Notes under the pieces: generated by a model | What the model saw: the letters and a program-made list of their open reading frames with translations, nothing else | Database searches by the model: none | What the model was told of the DNA's origin: nothing | Translations under genes and position numbers: made by a program | In this document: positions 8,646-16,888 of the stretch, one piece after another | Position numbering within the stretch: the stretch's first letter is position 1 | How the letters are laid out: each line of letters begins with the position of its first letter | From: Pelagomonas calceolata | Taxonomy: Eukaryota; Sar; Pelagophyceae; Pelagomonadales; Pelagomonadaceae | DNA length: 64,000 bases | Direction: 5' to 3' | Assembly: GCA_918797485.1 (NCBI GenBank) | Contig: CAKKNE010000005.1 | Coordinates: 2,604,001-2,668,000, forward strand

Positions 8646-11600
8646 ATGGCGGCGCCGAGCACCATGCAGCTCCTGGCCCTCCTCGCCACGGCCTGCGCTT
8701 TGCAACCGACCCTCAGGACGACGCCGCAGCGCGCCGGCCGGCGCACCGAGGTCTCGATGCTCGGAGGCTTCCAGATGCCGACCCTCGACTCCTTGTTTAA
8801 GAAGGACGCCAAGACCATCACGTCGCGCGAGCCGGGCTGGCTCAAGGAGGCGCGCGAGGTGAGCGGCTACGCTGATAGGGTCGCGGAGATCGAAGCTTTA
8901 GCTGATACGATGGCTGCTAAATCAGACGAGGAGCTGCGTAGTCTAACGACGACGTTGAGGCAACGCCGCCAAGCAGGCGAGTCGCTCGATGATTTGCTGC
9001 CGGAGGCCTTTGCCGCGTGCCGAGAGGCCTCTACACGAAGCTTAGGACTGCGGCATTATGACGTGCAACTCGTGGGCGGCATGGCCCTCCACGAAGGTAA
9101 ATTGGCGGAGATGGCCACGGGCGAAGGGAAAACACTGGTGGCGACGTGTCCCCTGTACCTCCGATCCCTCGACGAAAAAGGCGCCCACGTGATCACGGTA
9201 AATGACTATCTAGCAAGGAGAGACGCGGAGACCTTGCAGCCTCTATTTGACGCTCTTGGGTTGACGGTCGGCGTCGTCCAGTCTGAAAGTACATCAGACC
9301 AGCGAAGGGCGGCTTATGCGTGTGACGTAACTTACGTTACGAACAACGAGCTGGGCTTCGATTACCTGCGGGACCACCTCGCCTACGAGACGGAAGAACT
9401 CACGTTGACGACGAGGCCTTTGAATTTCGCCATTGTTGATGAGGCCGACTCAATTTTAGTAGATGAGGCGCGGACGCCTTTGATCATCTCGGGCGAGGGC
9501 GACGACGACGCCCCTCAAAAGTACGACGCCGCGACGCTAGCTGCCTCGTACCTCGAGAAAGGCAGAGACTACGAGGTCGATTACAAGGGTCGACGGGTCA
9601 CGTTAACAGACAACGGCTTCGCGACGGCCGCCGACTTGTTAGGTGTCGCGGACGATCCATTAGGATTGTTCGGCACGGACACGAAGTGGGCCGCGTATCT
9701 GTTTCCCGCGCTGAATGCGAAGGAGCTGTATTTCCGGGAACGCGACTACTTAGTGGACCAGGGCGAAGTGAAGATTGTGGACGAGTTCACGGGGAGGGTC
9801 ATGGAAGGTCGAAGGTGGAACGGGGGCTTGCACCAAGCGGTGGAGGCCAAAGAACGAGTCGACGTGAAACCCGAGCAGGTGACCGTCGCGTCCATCACCT
9901 ACCAGTCACTATTCTTATTGTATCCTACGCTGTCGGGCATGACGGGTACCGCCTTCAGTGAAGCGAAGGAGTTATCGGATACGTATAAACTAGATGTGTT
10001 ACGAGTACCCACCGCAAAGCCTCTACTGCGAGCGGATGCAGGAGACTTAGTATTCAAGTCGAAACTGGATAAGTTCCGATACGTTCTGAGAGATATCCGC
10101 GAGAAGAACTCGAGAGGACAGCCCGTGCTATGTGGTACTACCTCTATAGAAGACGCGACACTGATCTCGGAGCTGCTCTCGAACGACGGCGTGCCCCATC
10201 GCGTCCTAAACGCCAATCCTAAATTAGCGAGGAAGGAGTCGGAGATCGTCAGTCAAGCGGGGCGCTTGGGTGCTGTCACGATCGCGACGAATATGGCCGG
10301 GCGAGGCACGGATATCCTGTTAGGCGGCAATGCGGCCTTGACGGCTCGCTTGCGGTTGCGCGAAGCTCTAGCGCCGGCCGTCGACGAGATGCTGGAACCG
10401 TTGGTAAGGGTGGAGCGCTCCTTATATCCTGTCGATGATTTGGGTGCCATCGAGCAGCAGCTGCAAGCCGCTGCCCAGGAGGCAGCTCCAGGATTGAGAC
10501 AAGCGATCTTCGCTGACCAAGACAACGCCACGGAGGTGAAAGCGTCGGCGGCTCTCGACAAGATCGACGAGTTTTGCGCTGTGGCCGTGGCGCCGCCGTC
10601 GGAGCGCACGGAGGGCCAGCCCGGCGTCGATGCGTGTCGCCAAGCCTACAACGCCGTCAAAAGTAAATTCAGCGAGGTCGTCGACGTGGAACGGCAGCAA
10701 GTACGGGAGCAGGGCGGTCTCGCCGTGCTCGGGACCGAGAGACACGAAAGTGTCCGAATCGACAACCAGCTTAGGGGGAGATCCGGTAGGCAAGGCGACG
10801 CCGGCGCTTCCGTGTATGCCATCTCGCTGGAGGACAAGATGTTCAACGTCTTCGGCTCGGACAAGATGGGGCAATTGTCTTTTGCCTTCGAAATTGCGGG
10901 CGACGACGGCGAACCCTTGCAATCAGATATGTTGACCAAATCATTATCGACGATCCAGGAGAAGGTCGAGTCGTACTACCGGGAGATGCGCACGAATTTA
11001 GTCAGGTACGATAGGATTGTGGACGCGCAAAGGCGGATTTTTTATGAACGGCGGCAGGAGGTACTTACGGGAGATAGACAGTTCCTATCCAAATTGTTAG
11101 GACAGTACGCCGCGGACACGGCAAGAGACACTTTGGCCAATGCCACTAGATTACTACCTAAAGATGCCTCAGATGACGAAAAAAATCAAGCCTACGAGTT
11201 CGGCGCCGAGATGCTGCAGCGCATGTATCCCGCGTGCGCGGTAGAAATAGACACGGCGTGTCGCTTAGCTCTGGAGGATTTACCTCCCACACAAGCGCCA
11301 GATATCTTCACCGTCGAGGACTCATTAGTTTCTGGAACACAAAAAGGCTTCGACTTACAAGTAGCATTAGTAGATCAGAAGGGCGAGGGCGAAGATGATC
11401 TACCCGCCATACTCATGCGGTTCTACATTTTGAGGGAATTCGACCAGGCCTGGCAGCAGCATTTGCGGGATTTGGAGTTCCTCCGGGAAAACGTCGGCTT
11501 CCAGTCGTACTCGCAGAAGGACCCCTTCCAGGAGTGGACGATCCAGTCGAACGAACTGTTCACGAAATTATCAGCGAAGGTCTACCGGAACTCGGCCATC

Positions 11601-11828
11601 TCGTGGCTGTCGCTGGACGCGTCGGGCATCGTCGCGCGGCCGGCGGCGCCCGTCGCGCCGGCGTCGCCTGTGGTTTCTGATGATGATGATGTCTCCAACC
11701 CAGTAGCCGCGGCGCAAGCTAGAGGGGCGGCGTCGCTGAACGCCAATGATCAAACTGGAGAGGTCGCGGGCAACAGGGGCGAGCGGCGCGCGAAGAAGAA
11801 GGGCGGCAAGAAGTCGCGCCGCCGCTGA
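8646..11828 (+). CDS. SECA: SecA translocase ATPase, plastid-targeted, nuclear-encoded
   Basis: The product is 1060 aa (E. coli SecA is 901). The DEAD-like motor shows Walker A MATGEGKT (156-163), then VTVNDYLARRDAE-like motif Ia, VDEADSILVDEARTPL with Asp265-Glu266, 'FAIVDEAD', motif VI NQLRGRSGRQGDAG, and the helical scaffold ending in a basic tail (RRAKKKGGKKSRRR) with no zinc-binding C-terminus. The N-terminus has a signal-like segment (LLALLATACA) followed by LQPTLRTTPQRAGRR. That is the bipartite endoplasmic-reticulum-plus-transit layout of complex red plastids, with a bulky residue at the cleavage site. The role is the ATPase of thylakoid/stromal Sec translocation. In most ochrophytes secA is reported in the plastid genome, so a nuclear copy implies gene transfer or a second SecA. 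Confidence 0.95.
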   Translation: MAAPSTMQLLALLATACALQPTLRTTPQRAGRRTEVSMLGGFQMPTLDSLFKKDAKTITSREPGWLKEAREVSGYADRVAEIEALADTMAAKSDEELRSLTTTLRQRRQAGESLDDLLPEAFAACREASTRSLGLRHYDVQLVGGMALHEGKLAEMATGEGKTLVATCPLYLRSLDEKGAHVITVNDYLARRDAETLQPLFDALGLTVGVVQSESTSDQRRAAYACDVTYVTNNELGFDYLRDHLAYETEELTLTTRPLNFAIVDEADSILVDEARTPLIISGEGDDDAPQKYDAATLAASYLEKGRDYEVDYKGRRVTLTDNGFATAADLLGVADDPLGLFGTDTKWAAYLFPALNAKELYFRERDYLVDQGEVKIVDEFTGRVMEGRRWNGGLHQAVEAKERVDVKPEQVTVASITYQSLFLLYPTLSGMTGTAFSEAKELSDTYKLDVLRVPTAKPLLRADAGDLVFKSKLDKFRYVLRDIREKNSRGQPVLCGTTSIEDATLISELLSNDGVPHRVLNANPKLARKESEIVSQAGRLGAVTIATNMAGRGTDILLGGNAALTARLRLREALAPAVDEMLEPLVRVERSLYPVDDLGAIEQQLQAAAQEAAPGLRQAIFADQDNATEVKASAALDKIDEFCAVAVAPPSERTEGQPGVDACRQAYNAVKSKFSEVVDVERQQVREQGGLAVLGTERHESVRIDNQLRGRSGRQGDAGASVYAISLEDKMFNVFGSDKMGQLSFAFEIAGDDGEPLQSDMLTKSLSTIQEKVESYYREMRTNLVRYDRIVDAQRRIFYERRQEVLTGDRQFLSKLLGQYAADTARDTLANATRLLPKDASDDEKNQAYEFGAEMLQRMYPACAVEIDTACRLALEDLPPTQAPDIFTVEDSLVSGTQKGFDLQVALVDQKGEGEDDLPAILMRFYILREFDQAWQQHLRDLEFLRENVGFQSYSQKDPFQEWTIQSNELFTKLSAKVYRNSAISWLSLDASGIVARPAAPVAPASPVVSDDDDVSNPVAAAQARGAASLNANDQTGEVAGNRGERRAKKKGGKKSRRR

Positions 11829-11900
11829 GGGGCGTAAGGAGTCGGTCTCGAGGTGTTGCTACTTAGGCCCCTTTCCTGAGCGCGTGTGCGTTCAGGCCCT

Positions 11901-12725
11901 TCAGGCAGCGGTGCAATAGTTGGCCTTGGCGCGCTTCGCCTTCTTCGTCGGCGTCGTCGCCGCGGGCGCGAGCCGCGCCTTCGTGTCGAGGTAGTGCTGG
12001 TAGAAGAGGAGCTTGCGGAGCGGGTGGTTGAGGAGCCAACCGTGGCCCCGGTCCTCTCCATACTGGTCCTCGTAGTCCCTGGCGTCCTCGATGATCGCCG
12101 AGATGTCGCTCTGCATCGTGACGGGCTCGTCTTTCCGGAAGACCCTGCCTTCCGGCCAGTAGGAGTAGGTCACGCCCTCCCCCGACACGAGCTTTCTCAC
12201 CTGGCGGATGACCGAGCGGCGGTTTTGTTCGGAGACCGGGTGCTCGCCGTCCGGCCCCATCCACGCCTCAAAACCGTCCAGGAAGGCGTCCAGGTTGAGG
12301 GTGAATTTTTCGAGGCCCGCGCGCCGTTCGTCGGAGAGGTCGTCGACCACGCCGGACCCTCCAGCGGCGCGAGCTCTGGGAGCGGCGCTTCGGGCGCTCG
12401 TCGTCCGACCCGTCGTACGTCAGGCGCTCGGGTCCGGCCGTCTCGCCCGCGAGGCGCGCCGAGCGGCGGCGCTTGGACTCGGGCACGTACTTCTTGGGCG
12501 CGCGCGGCCTCGGCGGCGCTTTCTTCTTGATCTCCTTCAATGGGCCGCTGCCGTAGGGGTTGAAGCCGTGTGCTATCATCCATTCCTCATTGCGCTTGAT
12601 GCGCGCGTCGCGCTCGAGCTCGTAGCCTCGTACTGGCTCTTCTTGGCGGGCGCCCATGGCTTGGCGCGCACCATGGGCTTCTTGGCGGGCGCCTTGGCGG
12701 AGGAGGATTTCTTGGTGGGGGCCAT
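11901..12725 (-). pseudogene. nuclear-type basic protein with two frame disruptions
   Basis: Three coding-like segments lie in order. The first starts at the ATG at 12725 (MAPTKKSSSAKAPAKKP). The second, in another frame from about 12640 to 12365, reads YELERDARIKRNEEWM and RRRSARLAGE. The third, 11901-12350, returns to the first frame (FTLNLDAFLDGFEAWMGP to the stop). The first switch falls at a TACGAGGC/TACGAG near-duplication of 8 bp; the second is near 12360. Because the ends share a frame, the breaks compensate. An alternative start in the middle frame (MGARQEEPVRGYELERD) would remove the first break. The YE..R..RI.RN motif and basic tract are common in chromatin-associated proteins. It may be a decaying gene, assembly errors, or unusual introns; no long GT-AG intron fits. 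Confidence 0.5.
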
Positions 12726-13415
12726 GGTTGCGATGGCCTGCGGTGAGCGTGGGGGTTATCCTGTAGCGGTGAGACGTCGCGGGTTCCCGCCCTGTATATG
12801 ATTTGAATTTGTGGGCAGGAAATCGCCGCCGGCGTAATGCGGCGCGACCGTCTGGGTGTCTTGATGTCCTTGCGGCGCGTCGTGGCTGCAGCGGGTCTGG
12901 CGCTCCGCATAGAGAGCACTGTTTCTCGCTGAGGCTGCCCCAGCGCGCACACATGGCCGTTGCCCGCCCGGTTTTCGACGGCGCGGGCGAGCATGGGCTG
13001 CGAACGTGCTATCGTTTTTTTCTCGCGCGGATTGGTGCGGTATTCAAGAAGATTGGGGCGTGTAAGGGACCAGCCTCTGAGCGCGCCTTTGCGAGAGCCC
13101 AGCTTTTTTGAAATTTTGGAAACATAGCCATCGGTGCAGCGAGCAGACTTAGACTACAGCTCAGCAACCTTGGCACGGCATGCGCGCACTGCTAGTGCTA
13201 GTATCTGTCTTACTAGCTACCTCGGCCTTCGGTGTCTGAACAGACACGCGCTCTCGCAGTGTTGCAAAAAAGTGCAGCCCGCGTCCGCCGCATCATTCCT
13301 TGAGTCACGGGCGCACGGACCAGCAGCAGCGGCGCGCGATATAACCGGTGCACACTGCACAAAGAGTGGGGTCGCATCTAGGAAGAAAGCACCACACAGG
13401 CCGACGGACCGCACC
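12726..13415. other. 690-bp divergent spacer
   Basis: This spacer lies between the frame-disrupted gene and the AhpD-like gene. It holds a weak CTAG element copy at 13198-13217 and a few short A/T runs. Open frames extend upstream of the AhpD-like ATG at 13416 but start at non-ATG codons and read as non-protein. I see no RNA gene. Confidence 0.4.
13198..13217 (+). promoter_or_regulatory. weak CTAG element, copy 3
   Basis: CTAGTATCTGTCTTA followed by CTAGC. It keeps both CTAG ends and the TGTCTTA core but has a 3-nt insertion and lacks the CG before CTAGC. It is 199 bp upstream of the ATG at 13416, the usual spacing, so I include it at low confidence. Confidence 0.3.
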
Positions 13416-14042
13416 ATGTTCTCCAAGTCCCTCATCCTCGCCCTCTCGCTCGCCGGCGCGACGGCATACACAAAAAAGGACCGCGAGGACGCCATCAAGT
13501 GGATCACGGAAGAAAAGGGGTTCCCGCACCTCGCGGCCTTCGACAAGATGACGCCGAAGATGCTCAAGACCGTCATGACGAACTACCTCAATCTCGTGTC
13601 GCCGGATGCGTTGGAGTTTTTGACGCCCCTCGACTTGGAGGTCATCTGGACGGCGACGAGCGCCGCGAACAACTGCGAGATCTGCCTGTCGTTCCACGCC
13701 GGAGCCCTGCTCGGCGCCGAGAAGCCGGCCGACGAGGTCGCGACCATGGCCGCCGGCGGCGTGCCCAAGGACCCGAAGATGGCGCGCCTCGTCATCGCCG
13801 CGAAGTACGTGCTCGCGCACAAGGGCATCCTCTTGGAGCGCGAGAAATTGCACCTCTCTTCCATGGGCTTCTCGGCCGAGGAGCTCGTCGAAGTCACCTT
13901 CGCCGTCGGCCAGATGACTGGCTTGAACTTATTGTACGTCCACCTCATCGCCGAAGGTGTGAATATAGAGACCTTCCTCAAGGGCGCGGGCCCGTTCAAG
14001 GACACGGTCTACGCGGACGAGCTCAAGAAGGCCGAGCTCTGA
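13416..14042 (+). CDS. secreted AhpD-like / carboxymuconolactone decarboxylase-fold protein
   Basis: The product is 208 aa, taken from the ATG at 13416 because upstream codons lack an ATG and this start gives a clean signal peptide (MFSKSLILALSLAGATAY). The core has the AhpD signature: a Glu upstream, Cys87-x-x-Cys90 and His94 (NNCEICLSFH), within an all-alpha protein. Known AhpD-like proteins use the CxxC pair in peroxide reduction or disulfide chemistry. The signal peptide suggests secretion or passage to an endomembrane or plastid compartment. The hydrophobic start lacks a clear plastid transit region. It is convergent with the coiled-coil gene at 14206. Substrate unknown. Confidence 0.8.
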   Translation: MFSKSLILALSLAGATAYTKKDREDAIKWITEEKGFPHLAAFDKMTPKMLKTVMTNYLNLVSPDALEFLTPLDLEVIWTATSAANNCEICLSFHAGALLGAEKPADEVATMAAGGVPKDPKMARLVIAAKYVLAHKGILLEREKLHLSSMGFSAEELVEVTFAVGQMTGLNLLYVHLIAEGVNIETFLKGAGPFKDTVYADELKKAEL

Positions 14043-14164
14043 GCACCACCATTCCTTTTTCTGTGTGTTGCTGCTATCATCGCCACCTCCCTCCCCCAAG
14101 TTCTAAACATGACCACAATACGGCCCGGGCCACCGTGACGCGGGGAGGCAACTGGGGAGGCGTC

Positions 14165-14181
14165 GGCTAGGTGGCCTAGCC
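14165..14181. repeat. 7-bp perfect hairpin in a convergent spacer
   Basis: GGCTAGG, loop TGG, CCTAGCC. It lies between the 3' ends of the AhpD-like gene and the coiled-coil gene. It shares CTAG letters with the 5' elements but has no TCTTACA core, so I do not count it with them. It may be a 3'-UTR structure or chance. Confidence 0.35.
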
Positions 14182-14205
14182 CGAAGCAAAGCAAAGTTCA
14201 CAATC

Positions 14206-15654
14206 CTATTCGTAGCTACCCCGCCGGCTACTACGGCTCGCGCTCCGCATCGTCAGCGGCGACGGCGTCCCCTTGGACGACGTAGACGTCCGCCGTTTGG
14301 TGGGTGACCCGGACGCGACGGACATGCACTCCATCGCCGACAGCGACGCGGCCAACAGTTCGTCGCGCGCCTGGAATCGCATGGACTTGACGGACGACCG
14401 CTCAACTCTGGACGACGGCCGGCCCTTGAGGCGGCTCCGCCTCGCTTTTTTGAGCTCCGCCTTTAATTTCGCAATCTCTTTGTCGGCGGCGATCTTCTCA
14501 TACGGTATGCCGTGCTGCGTCACTCGTTGAAATTCATCCAAACGTCGTCGATACGACGCCTCCAACCGCTCACAGTGCCGCTGCTCCCGGTCGAGCCACG
14601 CGCCGTTCATCTTATGCAAAAACTCGCGAATACAATCAAAAGGCACGTGCGGTATTTTGTCCTGGTGGAACTCGATCGCATTCTTCAGAGCTTCCGTTGG
14701 GGCCCACAACGCCGGTTCTTCTTTGGCATTCAACAAAACTTCCGGAGAGTGCGTCGTCTGCGCCTCTAACTCGGCGAAGGCGGCCCAGTCCTCGGTCGTC
14801 GGTTGAGGGGCTAAATCAGCAGCATCGTCGAAGGGCGCCGAGGCCTCGGGGCCGACGTAGCTCATACCGCGCTCCGTGTCCCAGTCTCCGCCGCCGTCGC
14901 GCCACAACGCCCCGAACCGCCGGTACTCCTCCGTCGACGCTAACAACTTCACCAACCGCCGCACGTCGACCGCCAATGACTTGGTCTCCGCGGCGGACCG
15001 GTGGTGGCGCCAGGCGCGGTCGCGCGCGTCCGACGCCGCATCTTCTGCAGCAATAGCGCGCGCCTCCGCGTCTTGGAGCTTTGCTGATAAGGACTCGATG
15101 GTTTCTTCAGAAGAAGCTTGGTCCCGTTCCGACACGCGCAGAGCCTCGGCCGCCAAGTCTCTTTCCCTACCCACATGAGATAATCGAGCCGCTGTGTCCT
15201 GCTGCTTTTGCGCAGAACGCGCCGCCTCGTCCAACGCGCGCCGCGTCTGGGCCTCGGCGTCCTTCTTGAGCCGCTCGGCCTCCCTTAGTTGTGAGTGTGC
15301 TGTCGCGAGGTCCGCGATGGTCCTCGCGCAGTCGGCTCTCGCTTTCTCAAGTGCACCCTTCGTGATGTCCAGAGCTTCCCGATCTTCTCTGCAGCGCCTC
15401 GCTTGGTCCTGGGCCTCGGCCCTCAGGTTCGCATTGGTCTCCTCCGTGGCTTCCGTCAATGCCCGCAAGCCGTGGAAGGACTCGACCTTGGCTCTCAGTT
15501 CTTCATTGGCTCGCTTGAGGTCGGCCTCGCGCTTCCGCGACGCCGCGAGGGCCTCCTTGGCCTCCTTCAGCTGGAAGCGGCCCGGGGGTGCGGGCGGCGG
15601 CGGCGCGGCTGCCCCTTCCGACGCTGTTGAGGTGGAGCGCTCGCGCGTCGACAT
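14206..15654 (-). CDS. long coiled-coil protein, unknown
   Basis: The product is 482 aa from the ATG at 15654. After a Ser/Thr/Pro-rich head (PPPPAPPGRF), residues about 28-225 are almost continuous heptad-like coiled coil (KEAKEALAASRKREADLKR, EAEAQTRRALDEAARSAQ). A middle segment contains 'RFGALWRDGGGDWDTERG' and acidic patches. A second short helical region (ADKEIAKLKAELKKARRSR) leads to a Ser-rich basic tail ending SRSSRRGSYE. There is no motor, kinase or membrane motif. A structural or scaffold role is likely by composition only. Confidence 0.75.
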   Translation of the reverse strand: MSTRERSTSTASEGAAAPPPPAPPGRFQLKEAKEALAASRKREADLKRANEELRAKVESFHGLRALTEATEETNANLRAEAQDQARRCREDREALDITKGALEKARADCARTIADLATAHSQLREAERLKKDAEAQTRRALDEAARSAQKQQDTAARLSHVGRERDLAAEALRVSERDQASSEETIESLSAKLQDAEARAIAAEDAASDARDRAWRHHRSAAETKSLAVDVRRLVKLLASTEEYRRFGALWRDGGGDWDTERGMSYVGPEASAPFDDAADLAPQPTTEDWAAFAELEAQTTHSPEVLLNAKEEPALWAPTEALKNAIEFHQDKIPHVPFDCIREFLHKMNGAWLDREQRHCERLEASYRRRLDEFQRVTQHGIPYEKIAADKEIAKLKAELKKARRSRLKGRPSSRVERSSVKSMRFQARDELLAASLSAMECMSVASGSPTKRRTSTSSKGTPSPLTMRSASRSSRRGSYE

Positions 15655-16037
15655 GGTGGCTGGCTGTGGGGAGTGCGGCTGCCCTAGCGTCCACCTGCGA
15701 GCACAAGCTCTCGCTCGCCTTGGCGGCGTCTACTGGGTGCGGTGTGGGTCCGAGGGCAGCCCGGTGGGGCGCTGGTCGACGCTGCGCGCGATGCAATGGG
15801 GCGCTCCAGAGATGGCGCTCCGGGAGATGCTGCGAGAAACGACGCGTCCACCCGGTCCCGGGACGCCTCACAAGAACTGAGACGACATCAAAGAGCAATA
15901 ACGCCGCGCGTCAACATGCGCACCCCGCACACGAGGAGCTTGTTGTGCCACATCGTAAATTCGAGCGCCCGCCGAGCGCATCAAAGAGGATCCGCAGACC
16001 GGGCTGCCGCTGCCGGCGAGGCGACGGCTCGGTGACC
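15655..16037. other. 383-bp divergent spacer, no recognised element
   Basis: This is the 5' spacer between the coiled-coil gene and the one-intron gene at 16038. No CTAG element is found on either strand. Long overlapping open frames here start at non-ATG codons and are shadows. Confidence 0.4.
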
Positions 16038-16770
16038 ATGCTCTCCCGCTTCGCCACCATGGCCGAGGTACGTCTCTACACACCCCCATGTCAACACTCA
16101 ACATCAAATGGCACAGGTGACGGTCTCCAAAATCTTCCCCGCCGGCGCGGGCTGGCAGGCGGCCTCCATCGTGGCCGACGCGGCGGGCCACCAGGCGGAT
16201 TCGTTGGCGTTCGCGGCGTACACGGGCGTCGGCGACGGCATCGCCGTCGCGGCGGGCCACACGAGTTATTATGCGGCGAAGAAGGCCATCGTCGACCCGA
16301 ACATCAATATAGGCGAGCAGGCCGGGCTCGGTGTGTGGCTCGGGTCCGCCGCGGTCTGCTCGGGCGCGCTGTGGCAGCCGCTGGTCAACGCGCTGCAGGC
16401 CTCGGAGAAGCTCCCCTTCAACGCCGTCATGGGCGCGACGATGGTCGGGTGTGGAGGCGCCTTCCTGACGGGCCTGCGGGTGGGCCGCTTCGTCTTCCCC
16501 TGGATGCCGGGCTGCGACAACGGCAACTTCAGCACGGACGCCTACTTGTCGATGGCCATCGGCGGGGCCTCGGGCTTCTTTGTGGGGACGGACGTCGCCT
16601 ACCTGGGCGGCGACGGCAACTTCCTGCGACCCTTGGTGGGTGTCGAGGACTTCGACTCGGACGTCCTCGGCATCGTCAAGGCCGGCTCGTCGACGGGCCT
16701 CGGCTTCTGCGCCTTCCAGTCCGTCCAGAACGTGACCTTCGCGCAGGGCTCGGCCTGGATCGACCCCTGA
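16038..16770 (+). CDS. conserved-looking membrane-type protein with one 49-nt intron
   Basis: Exon 1 is 16038-16067 (MLSRFATMAE), the intron is 16068-16116 (GTACGT...GGCACAG), and exon 2 is 16117-16770 (VTVSKIFPAGAG...). Phase 0 is kept and the product is 227 aa. An in-frame ATG at 16108 lies inside the intron, so an unspliced reading would give a slightly shorter protein. Three Gly/Ala-rich hydrophobic stretches (about residues 35-60, 80-105, 120-145) and 'GASGFFVGTD' suggest several membrane-embedded segments. Trp-Gln-Pro (LWQPLVNAL) and FPWMPGCDNGNFSTD are distinctive. I do not recognise the family. It is convergent with the sulfotransferase-like gene. Confidence 0.75.
16068..16116 (+). 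other. 49-nt spliceosomal intron
   Basis: A GTACGT donor directly follows GAG at 16067, and the acceptor is GGCACAG ending at 16116. A pyrimidine/A-rich middle contains CAACACTCAACAT, a possible branch region. Splicing gives ATG-initiated exon 1 in phase 0 with exon 2. Confidence 0.7.
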
Positions 16771-16888
16771 TTCGGAGACGCCTCCTGTACATACCTTAGT
16801 CTCCCGTGCATAGCCAACGCCGACTCCAACGCCAGGCCCCACGCCTCCTGTTAGTAGTAACTGCACACATCGCTTGATTATATCACTA

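Noticed and set aside
14165-14181. hairpin as a bacterial-type terminator
   Set aside because: No U-tract follows and the genome is eukaryotic.
15588-16799. 403-codon plus-strand frame over the one-intron gene
   Set aside because: It starts outside the gene in spacer DNA, reads as Arg/Gly-rich shadow, and the other frame gives a coherent spliced protein.
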